In this document: positions 15,338-22,406 of the stretch, piece after piece
How positions within the stretch are numbered: position 1 is the stretch's first letter
Layout of the letters: every line of letters begins with the position of its first letter
DNA from: CAYUCJ01 sp049282265
Lineage (GTDB): Bacteria > Desulfobacterota > DSM-4660 > Desulfatiglandales > Desulfatiglandaceae
DNA length: 22,406 nt
Reading direction: 5' to 3'
Assembly (NCBI GenBank): GCA_049282265.1
Contig: JBAPTR010000087.1
Coordinates: 1 to 22,406 of the forward strand
Notes under the pieces: model-generated
The model's input: the letters and a program-made list of their open reading frames with translations, nothing else
Database searches by the model: none
What the model was told of the DNA's origin: nothing
Made by a program: the position numbers and the translations under genes

Positions 15338-18300
15338 CTAACCATCTCCAACAGCGGCATCGATTTGTTCCATGATCTCTTCCTCCGGGACCGCCGCATC
15401 AATTTGGCTCAAGAGCTCTTCATCTGTAAAGTGCTTTAGAAAAATCGCCCCTGTTGGGCACTTTGCGTTGCAGAGGCCGTCTCCTTTACAGATAACAGGA
15501 TTTACGCCGGCCTTTTTCCCCTGTCGTGTTTCACGAAACGCTATGGCGCCATATGTACAGGCTGAGATACATGCCCCGCATCCTATACACTTCTGCTCGT
15601 CCACATCGCAAACAGAACCTGAGACCGTTACAATATCATGTGAGAGTAAGGTCAAGGCCCGGCCGGCAGCTCCATAAGCCTGGTTGATCGCTTCCGGTAT
15701 ATGCTTGGGATAGTGGGCTGTTCCACAGAGAAAAACGCCATCCGTTGCAAAATCAACAGGCCTCAATTTGACATGGGCTTCTTTAAAAAAGTCATCCGGC
15801 CCCAAAGAAACCTTGAACAGTTCGGATATTTCCCTGTTTCCTGCCGGGGGGATAACGGCGGCAGCCAAGGCCAGTGTATCGGCATCTATGGCAAGCTTCT
15901 GACCTAAAACAGGATCGGTCACGGTAACCCGTAAAACAGGCCGACCACCCTCCTCAACAGCTTCCACCTTGGGTTTATCATCCGGTTCATAGCGGATGAA
16001 CTTTACATCCTTTTCAGATGCTTCCCGGTAATAATCCTCCCGGAAACCGTAGGTTCTCATGTCCCGAAAGAGAATGTAAATATCCATCTCAGGGTTGATC
16101 TCTTTGAGTTTCAAGGCGTTCTTTACAGCCTGGCTGCAACAGACCCGGGCGCAGTAATTTCTCTCTTCATTTCTGCAGCCTACGCATTGGATCATGACCA
16201 GGGTCTTGGAGTTCGCCAGGCTTTCTGTCCCTCCGGCGATTTCTCCCTCCAACTCAAGAAGGGTCATGACCCTTTCATCTTCCCCATAGAGGTATTCCGT
16301 GGGTTTGTATTCATCAGCACCTATGGCGATTACGGCTGCGCCATGCTTTATCTCTGTGGTCCTTCCTTCAGACTTTACACTGGTTACGAAATTTCCCACA
16401 TAACCGGTTGCCTCAGTGATAATGGCATCCGTATAGACATGAATCGAGGGATTTTGATAAACCTTGAGCACAAGATCACGTAAATAGGTTTGAACATCCA
16501 GTCCCTCCAGGGTGTAATGAAGTCTTCTTGCCGTTCCCCCCAGGTCGGTATCCTTTTCTATCAGGTGAACCTCATGTCCCTGGCCGGCTATGGAGAGGGC
16601 ACATGTCATGCCGGCGATACCGCCGCCAAGCACCAGCGCCGCCTTGTTTACCGGCAGATCAATTTCCTGTAAGGGCTCTAAATGGCAAGCGCGTGCTACC
16701 GACATCCGGATAATGTCTTCCGCCTTTTCGCTCGCTTTTTCTTTTTCCATGGAATGAACCCAGGAGCAGTGTTCCCTGATATTCGCCATGTCGCAGAAGT
16801 ACTGATTGATTCCCGCCTCCCGAACGGTGTCCCGGAACAACGGTTCAAGGGTCCTGGGGGAGCAGGCGGCAACCACCACGCGATTGAGCCTTTTTTCTTT
16901 GATCATGCTGGTTATATCGTTGGCGGAATTGGTGGCACACGAAAAGAGCTGCTCCTGGGCATGGACGACATTGGGTAAGGTCGAGGCATATTCAACCGCG
17001 GAAGGGACATCCACCACTCTTCCGATATTGGCCCCGCAACGACACACAAAAACGCCCACCCTGGGCTCCTCTTCCGAAACATCCTTTTCCTCCGGATACA
17101 GTCTTTCTCTGGTCAGCTTCCCTCGTCGGTAGTCGAGAAATTCTCCGCATTGGGAGCCGGCTCCGCTGGCAGCAAAGACCGACTCGGGGATATCGGTCGG
17201 CCCCTGGAAGGCTCCGCTTACAAAAATTCCCGGGCGGGAGGTCTCAATAGGATTGACAGGATTGGTTTTACAGAATTTGTGAGCATTGAGCTCGATTCCG
17301 AACTTATCTACCAGTTCCTCATAACCGCCTGGAGGGTTCAATCCAATAGATAACACCACCAGATCGAATTCTTCTTCCTTTACCCCGGCCTCATTCGTTG
17401 CGTATTTTATGGTTACGTTCCTGGTTTCCGGGATCTCTTTTCCGATGGACACATAGCTTCTGATAAATCGAACACCCGGGAGATCGGCAGTCCTCTGGTA
17501 GTAGGTTTCAAAGTCCTTGCCATAGGAACGGATATCGTTATGGAATATCGTACACTCCGCGTCCGGGTAATGATCTTTTGTCAAGAGCACCTGTTTCTGG
17601 GTATAGGTGCAGCATACGGCCGAACAATAGCTGTTATCGCCCGGGGTAACCCGTCTGGAACCGACGCATTGAATCCAGGCTATTTTATGGGGATGTTTCT
17701 GGTCTGAAGCACGCAGTACCTCACCTTCGTGAGGCCCGGTGGAAGACAATAACCGCTCAAAATCAAGACTCGTTACCACGTTCTTCATGGTTCCATAGCC
17801 ATAGTCACCCTTTACCTTGGGATCAAAGGGCTCAAAACCCGAAGCCAGAACGATCGCTCCCACGCTCACTTTTACCTTTTCGGGCGTTTGACTAAAATCT
17901 ATGGCTTCATTCTCACAAACGCCTTCGCAAATCAGGCATTTCTTCTCTTTAAGGTAAAGACATGCTTCAGGGTCAACATAAGTAACAAGGGGAACGGCCT
18001 GATCGAAATATATATGGATAGCTTTATTTGAAGACAAGTCCTGGTTATAGGGGTCAGGTACCATGACCGGGCAGTATTCCACACAGGTCGTGCAACCCGT
18101 GCATACGTCCTCTCTAATGTATCTCGGCTTTTTAGTCAGAGTTACCTTAAAGTCTCCTGCTTCCCCTTCCACACCTTCAACTTCAGTATACGTCAGGACC
18201 TCTATGTTAGGATGCCGGCCGACCTCGACCAGTTTGGGCGCGAGTATTCATGTGGAGCATTCATTGGTGGGAAAGGTCTTGTCAAGCTGGGCCATGTGGC

Positions 18301-18475
18301 CGCCAATGGAAGGTGATTTCTCAACGAGGTACACCTTAAAACCGGCAGTGGCAAGATCAAGAGAGGCTTGAACACCGCTGATGCCTCCACCGACAACCAT
18401 CACATCTCCAAAACTGCCGTCTCCAAGACTTGCACGAAGTTGCACTTTTTCTTTTGGCAATAGTTCTCGTTCCAC
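15338..18475 (-). CDS. bamE: BamE: double HdrA-like flavin/iron-sulfur subunit, selenoprotein
   Basis: The gene encodes 1045 residues with TGA 18250-18248 read as selenocysteine 76 (KTFPTNECSTU, then ILAPKLVEVGRHPNIEVL). The residue replaces the HdrA Cys next to the flavin/cluster site. The start is GTG 18475, with GAGG 9 bases before. Domains: a first HdrA unit with FAD motif VVGGGISGVQASLDLA (about 27-42), [4Fe-4S] motifs CTGCTTCVEYC and CLICEGVC, and WIQCVGSR with YCSAVCC; a second HdrA unit with LGGGIAGMTCALSIA and MIQCVGCRN; C-terminal ferredoxin motifs CIGCGACISAC and CNAKCPTGAI. HdrA is the bifurcating flavoprotein of heterodisulfide reductase, so BamE is the likely bifurcation site coupling benzoyl-CoA reduction to a second acceptor. 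It lies 56 bp after bamD. A caller that treats TGA as stop would split it at 18248. Confidence 0.92.
18215..18232 (-). promoter_or_regulatory. Bacterial SECIS hairpin in bamE
   Basis: Starting 15 bases after the TGA, CTGGTC (18232-18227) pairs with GGCCGG (18220-18215), with two G-U pairs, around loop GAGGTC. The distance and the GGU in the apical loop match the bacterial SECIS recognised by SelB. Confidence 0.7.
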
Positions 18476-18531
18476 TTTCTATAACCTCATCAGGTTTCTT
18501 GTGCCCGCAGTGTCCTGGTAGGCGTACTTCT

Positions 18532-19683
18532 TTAGATGGCTTCCTGTATAATCTCCGTGATGTCCTTGATTTCTATAGTTTCACCATCCTCCAGGTTCAA
18601 TTTGCTGTCTTCAAAATTGGTGATGCAATAGGGGCAGGACGTAGCGAGCACCTCGGCCCCGACCCCGACAGCTTGTTCCAGTCTGAGGTCGGAGAATCTT
18701 TCACCCTTCGGCGTTTCCATCCAGATTCTGCCTCCTCCCCCTCCGCAACAGAGACTGTCTTTGCGTGACTCAGGCATCTCATTCAGTTCCAGACCGGGTA
18801 CTTTTATTAAAGCCTTCCGGGGTTCGTCATAGATACCGTTATGTCTCCCCAGATAACAGGGGTCGTGATACGTCACTTTCTTTCCATATGCCTTGGTGAG
18901 TTCAAGCCTTCCCTCGTTCATAAGCTCGCACAAATATTGGGAGATATGAACCACCTCGAAGTCCACCATAAATTCGGGATACTCGTTCTTGAAGGTATGG
19001 TAGCAATGAGGCGAAGAAACAAGGATTTTCTTCACCCCATTATCGATAAAGGTTTTGATATTTTCCCTGGCCAACCGTTTGAATACTTCTTCGTCGCCTG
19101 TCTTGCGGATGCTTTCCCCACAGCAACTCTCTTTTTCGCCCAGTATCCCGAAATCCACCCCTGCCCGGTTGAGAATATTGGCGGTGGCAGCAGCCACCTT
19201 TTTGAGTCTTGGGTCATAGCTGAGGTAGCAGCCGGGGAAATACAAGATTTCCATCCCCTCGGTGAACGTTTTTACGGAAAGGCCTTTTGCCCAATCCGCC
19301 CTCTCTTTACGCTCTTCACCAAAGGGATTGCCTTCGCCGACGAGCCCTGCCCTCACGGTGCGGATAGGCTTGACAGGCGTAGGAAAGACACCATATTCAG
19401 TGGCAATCCTGCGTAAGGCGACCCCGGATTCTATCTGTTGGACATCCCTGGGGCACTGCTGAGGACACCTTCCGCAGGTTGTACAACGCCATATGTCTTC
19501 ACTTTCTATCTCCGTCAAACCGAACGTGGCCTGTCGGACGATCCTGCGCATACTAAAGGTGATAACCCTGTTCCACGGACAAACCACATCGCATAAGCCG
19601 CATTGAAAGCATCGTTTAAAGGCTTCGCCACCGCTTGCTTTTATAACATCTACGATCTCTTTGAAGTCGGCTACATTTTCCAC
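18532..19683 (-). CDS. bamD: BamD: HdrD-like iron-sulfur subunit with two CCG domains
   Basis: The protein has 383 residues from GTG 19683, with AAGGA just upstream. The N-terminal part carries two [4Fe-4S] motifs, CFQCGLCDVVCP (about 25-36) and CTTCGRCPQQCP (about 67-78). Two CCG domains follow: PGCYLSYD with ESCCGES, and HDPCYLGRH with LCCGGGGGR, plus SCPYC near the end. These Cys-rich repeats bind the unusual clusters of HdrB/HdrD-type subunits. In the Bam complex this subunit is thought to sit between the HdrA-like BamE and BamBC. It lies 28 bp after bamC. All the expected Cys are present. Confidence 0.92.
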   Translation of the reverse strand: MENVADFKEIVDVIKASGGEAFKRCFQCGLCDVVCPWNRVITFSMRRIVRQATFGLTEIESEDIWRCTTCGRCPQQCPRDVQQIESGVALRRIATEYGVFPTPVKPIRTVRAGLVGEGNPFGEERKERADWAKGLSVKTFTEGMEILYFPGCYLSYDPRLKKVAAATANILNRAGVDFGILGEKESCCGESIRKTGDEEVFKRLARENIKTFIDNGVKKILVSSPHCYHTFKNEYPEFMVDFEVVHISQYLCELMNEGRLELTKAYGKKVTYHDPCYLGRHNGIYDEPRKALIKVPGLELNEMPESRKDSLCCGGGGGRIWMETPKGERFSDLRLEQAVGVGAEVLATSCPYCITNFEDSKLNLEDGETIEIKDITEIIQEAI

Positions 19684-19711
19684 GGTCCTTCTTTTCCCTC
19701 TTTTTTATATT

Positions 19712-20260
19712 TTACCCTTTCTTTGACTCCGACATTCGGGCAACGGTATCCATTATTTTTTCCAGTCCATATTTATCTGCCAATGCTTCCAATCCTATGT
19801 CTATCTCCTCCTGCTCCACTTCTTCCTCGACTTCCTCCTCCCTTTCTTCGTAGGTCAGGGCATCGGCTAAGCACCACTGAACACACAAGGGTTCTTTTAA
19901 ATCCGGATCGCTTTCACACATATCGCATTTTAAGGGCAGGCCGGAATCGGGTTCTTTGAAAAGATCCCTGGACGGGCAGGAAGCCCTGCAGAAGGCACAC
20001 TCGTCGTATTCCTTTCCGTCAATCGTGTATTTGTCTCTGCCCATACATTCGGCTGGGGTATACTCACCCGCAAAAACAGGGACATAGATGTCTTTCAGTG
20101 GTTCATGAATCACCCGAATACGAGATCTGGCAGGATTAACGCTGCCATATTTCGGCGTAGCATGAAATGCGGAGCAGGCTGTCTCACAGGCGCGGCAACC
20201 ATTGCACTTGTCAACATCGACATTTATCCTTTTCACTATTTTCTTTTTTTTCTCACCCAC
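19712..20260 (-). CDS. bamC: BamC: ferredoxin-like subunit of class II benzoyl-CoA reductase
   Basis: The protein has 182 residues from GTG 20260, which has a strong AAGGAGGTG site 5 bases upstream. [4Fe-4S] motifs: CNGCRACETAC (about 18-28), CAFCRASCP, CDMC with LCVQWC, giving about three clusters in an HybA/DMSO-reductase-beta-like arrangement. A strongly acidic stretch (EEREEEVEEEVEQEE) near the C-terminus is unusual for the fold. BamC forms the BamBC core with the tungsten subunit and passes electrons to it. It begins 2 bp after bamB, so the two are translated together. Confidence 0.92.
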   Translation of the reverse strand: MGEKKKKIVKRINVDVDKCNGCRACETACSAFHATPKYGSVNPARSRIRVIHEPLKDIYVPVFAGEYTPAECMGRDKYTIDGKEYDECAFCRASCPSRDLFKEPDSGLPLKCDMCESDPDLKEPLCVQWCLADALTYEEREEEVEEEVEQEEIDIGLEALADKYGLEKIMDTVARMSESKKG

Positions 20261-20262
20261 GG

Positions 20263-22272
20263 CTACACCTCCTTATCTTTTTCCGTCGACGTCTCTTTGG
20301 AAGGTGTATCACCATTATCTGAATAGACACCCCTCTTTTCGAAGTCTTCGCTCACGTAGTCCAAACCCAATTCATGTAATGACTCTTTGGTAGGAATACC
20401 CTCGTTATTCCATCCCTTGAATTTGTAATACGTATCTAAGAGCTTCGCTTCCAGCTCGGGGAATCTTCTCCTCCAATGGTCCTCCGGAGGCTTCTCATCT
20501 TTTCGCCTCATGCCTCTTCCAATATTAATGGCTCTCACCAAATTTCGGTTCCTTTTGGCTGCCTGCCACAGTCCGGCTTCGTCCATATCGATCCCGGTCC
20601 CTGAGGAGATAAACTTCGGCAAATTGTGTATATGATAGGGAGGCTTAAGGGGAAATGATGACAATCCGGCGCATATCCCGGTGGCGTCATCGATGTAGTG
20701 CATGGTCTCCTGCCATTCAACAATATCACAACACATTTCGGGGGTTGGGTAATTGGGGATTGAGTATTCTCCGCGCAGTTCCCAGTCCAGGAAATATTCC
20801 TTAAACTTTTCATCAGGCACCTGGGACCAATCCTTCACAAACGCTTCTCTTTCCTCTCTGGTAGGAAAAGGCGCCTGGGGGAACTGCCCTTCAATTTGGG
20901 TAATATTTATCTTCGCGCCGGTAGCGTACATGAGGAAATAAATGGGGTTCAGCATTCCCAGCTTGAGAGGCAGCTGCTCATGTTTCTTGATATTATTATG
21001 AGCGTACTTCTCTGCACCCTTCCCAATCTGTTGGGCCGCCCAATGCGTACCATTGGCCAAGATATCTCCTATCCCTTCTCGCCGAACAATTCTGTCAAGC
21101 AACCAGTAGAACCGCTCCTCGTTGTCGGAGGGAAAACCCGGCATATCCTCGTCAGTCAAAATGCCGTCTTCATACAGCTCAACGGCGAAGGCCATTACCT
21201 GGGGGGTTGAGAATCCGTCCACTCCATACTCCGTAGCACGTTGGGCAATTCTTAAACCAAAATCCAGGTCTGACATGGCCCCCATTGTATACGTCAGTTT
21301 CGAGAAGCATTTCATCATGTATGTCGGCTGACCCGGCGGAGAAATGGTCGCGCCGCATTTCATCGGGCAGTTATAGCAGCTTATTAACCGCGTCCGCATA
21401 GTGTCCAGGGTCTCCATCCACTCTTTTGCGATTTCTTCGTTCCAAAAACCTTTTCTGCGGACACGGGAATTTCCCCAAGCGAAATTTTCGGTATGCCACT
21501 TCTCATCATGGACTGCCATCTCCTGGGGCGACCCAAGCCCCTGCAAAATGGTCATGACACCCTCAATTGGGTTTTCATTTCGCCATGTTATATATTTCAG
21601 CGCTTCGTTGCAAAGCTCCATGAATTCAGCCGGTCGGGCAATATTGAGGTCCTTTGTTCCACGAACAGCGATCGCCTTTAACCCTTTATCTCCCATTACG
21701 GCACCTATTCCGCCACGGCTTGCACTGGACCTACCCTGCTCGATGGAAGCAAAATAAACCCGGTTTTCACCAGCCAGGCCAATAGAGGCCACCTGGGCTT
21801 TCGGCTCCGCCAACTCCTGTCGAATCAATTCCGCCGTTTCAGTAGCGCCTTTCCCCTTGAGATGAGAGGCATCACGTAATTCTACCTTGTCATTGTTTAT
21901 CCACAGATAAACCAGATCGGGGGACTTGCCGCGAATGATCACTTTGTCATAACCCGCATACTTCAATTCCGGTGCCCAAAATCCACCCATCATTGAATAG
22001 GCCATTAACAAAGTTTGGGGAGAAATGGTTGAAACAATGGTACGATTGGCACCAGTAGCAGGTGTGCCGCCTAAAAGACCGGTGCTGAATATGAGCAGGT
22101 TATCAGGAGAGAAGGGTTCAACTTCAGGGGGAACCCTGTCCCACATTATCTTGGCGCTCGTACCTAGACCTCCCACATGAAGTTCGGTTAATCTTGGGTC
22201 CGTTTCTACCCTTTCAATGTTTCCTCGGGATAGATCGATTTCTAAATTAAACCCTGTCTCTGCGTACCTCAT
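20263..22272 (-). CDS. bamB: BamB: tungsten-containing active-site subunit of class II benzoyl-CoA reductase
   Basis: The protein has 669 residues of the aldehyde:ferredoxin oxidoreductase (AOR) family, close to the usual BamB length. An AAGGGG site lies before ATG 22272. It shows the AOR N-terminal pterin-binding region (IFSTGLLGGTPATGANR, SRGGIGAVMGDKGLKAIAV) and the [4Fe-4S] site CYNCPMKC around residue 298-305, then the BamB-like C-terminal half (MNPIYFLM-type segment, TGAKINITQIEGQFPQ). BamB dearomatises benzoyl-CoA to the 1,5-dienoyl-CoA at a tungsten bis-pterin. It could in principle be another AOR, but the bamC-D-E-F neighbours settle the assignment. The enzyme is cytoplasmic or peripherally membrane-associated. 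It is the first gene of the operon in this window; no clear promoter is visible upstream. Confidence 0.93.
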   Translation of the reverse strand: MRYAETGFNLEIDLSRGNIERVETDPRLTELHVGGLGTSAKIMWDRVPPEVEPFSPDNLLIFSTGLLGGTPATGANRTIVSTISPQTLLMAYSMMGGFWAPELKYAGYDKVIIRGKSPDLVYLWINNDKVELRDASHLKGKGATETAELIRQELAEPKAQVASIGLAGENRVYFASIEQGRSSASRGGIGAVMGDKGLKAIAVRGTKDLNIARPAEFMELCNEALKYITWRNENPIEGVMTILQGLGSPQEMAVHDEKWHTENFAWGNSRVRRKGFWNEEIAKEWMETLDTMRTRLISCYNCPMKCGATISPPGQPTYMMKCFSKLTYTMGAMSDLDFGLRIAQRATEYGVDGFSTPQVMAFAVELYEDGILTDEDMPGFPSDNEERFYWLLDRIVRREGIGDILANGTHWAAQQIGKGAEKYAHNNIKKHEQLPLKLGMLNPIYFLMYATGAKINITQIEGQFPQAPFPTREEREAFVKDWSQVPDEKFKEYFLDWELRGEYSIPNYPTPEMCCDIVEWQETMHYIDDATGICAGLSSFPLKPPYHIHNLPKFISSGTGIDMDEAGLWQAAKRNRNLVRAINIGRGMRRKDEKPPEDHWRRRFPELEAKLLDTYYKFKGWNNEGIPTKESLHELGLDYVSEDFEKRGVYSDNGDTPSKETSTEKDKEV

Positions 22273-22406
22273 TTTTTTCCCCTTCTAAGTTACCTGAAAC
22301 CGTGGCATACTTCTGATTAAACGTGATGACTTCGTTGGAAGCTGCCTTATGCCGCAAACGGCAACCTACGCAGAACGCAGTGGAGGAGAACCTGAGGGTC
22401 TTTTTC
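22273..22406. other. Upstream region of bamB, with a small hairpin
   Basis: The 134 bases hold the bamB leader. TGCCG-CAAA-CGGCA (22350-22363) is a 5-bp stem with a 4-base loop. One minus frame is open from the window edge to a TAA just inside bamB, and a plus frame is open from ATG 22325. Neither has a recognisable product, and both may be chance. No convincing sigma-70 or sigma-54 promoter was found. Confidence 0.3.

Noticed and set aside
18248..18475. Short separate gene before bamE, or a nonsense mutation in bamE
   Set aside because: The TGA is at a conserved Cys position, both sides are in the same frame with HdrA sequence, and a SECIS-like hairpin follows. Selenocysteine explains all three.
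22343..22400. Sigma-54 promoter before bamB (GGTTGCCGTTTGC on the minus strand)
   Set aside because: The GG and GC elements are one base too close for the -24/-12 pattern, and the flanks do not match.
22325..22406. Start of a plus-strand gene running out of the window (MTSLEAALCRKRQ...)
   Set aside because: It has no ribosome site and no recognisable family, and only 27 codons are visible.

Overview
The window looks like chromosome from a strictly anaerobic, aromatic-degrading member of the Desulfobacterota (former Deltaproteobacteria). The main reason is a nearly complete minus-strand operon for the class II (tungsten, ATP-independent) benzoyl-CoA reductase, bamB-C-D-E-F, read from 22272 down to 13935. 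The flavin/iron-sulfur electron-transfer proteins, the two selenocysteine codons and the PAS and cyclase signalling proteins fit the same kind of organism. No species can be named from the sequence alone.

Layout, left to right. (1) 1-971: 5' part of a minus-strand multi-PAS sensor that runs off the window. (2) 1147-2250: an excisionase-like HTH gene coupled to an internally deleted tyrosine integrase. The integrase frame runs into a tRNA-Pro(GGG) gene (2125-2201, minus) that has its own promoter and hairpin terminator, so this is the end of a decayed tRNA-integrated island. (3) 2382-4244: class III adenylate cyclase with a long unassigned N-terminal region. (4) 8797-4241, minus: an operon with a truncated PIN-like ORF, two BcrD/BcrA-type ATP-dependent activator subunits and an 840-residue NuoG/GltD-like iron-sulfur flavoprotein. 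It resembles the ATPase and electron-donor half of an ATP-dependent aryl-CoA reductase or 2-hydroxyacyl-CoA dehydratase, but no catalytic subunits are present here. (5) 8841-13480, plus: a remnant of an endonuclease/exonuclease/phosphatase gene, a SWIM-SNF2 helicase-like ATPase, a membrane-anchored LysM protein and a small Cys-containing protein. (6) 13458-22272, minus: bamBCDE, a four-helix-bundle (S23/IVS-like) gene with 32-bp tandem repeats, bamF, then a GNAT acetyltransferase.

How the genes work together. BamB is the tungsten active-site subunit and BamC its ferredoxin-like partner. BamD, BamE and BamF resemble heterodisulfide reductase HdrD, a doubled HdrA, and MvhD fused to a ferredoxin; they are thought to drive benzoyl-CoA reduction by flavin-based electron bifurcation. 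Both bamE and bamF are interrupted by one in-frame TGA at a conserved Cys position, each followed by a bacterial SECIS-like hairpin, so each is read here as one selenoprotein gene. A plain ORF caller would split bamE and shorten bamF. The activator operon shows that the cell probably also runs an ATP-dependent radical CoA-ester enzyme whose catalytic subunits are encoded elsewhere.

The strongest points for follow-up are the two selenocysteine sites, the foreign-looking gene inside the bam operon, the activator/electron-donor operon without catalytic subunits, and the degenerate GIY-YIG-like tail on its flavoprotein. No gene-free stretch longer than 300 bases is present.
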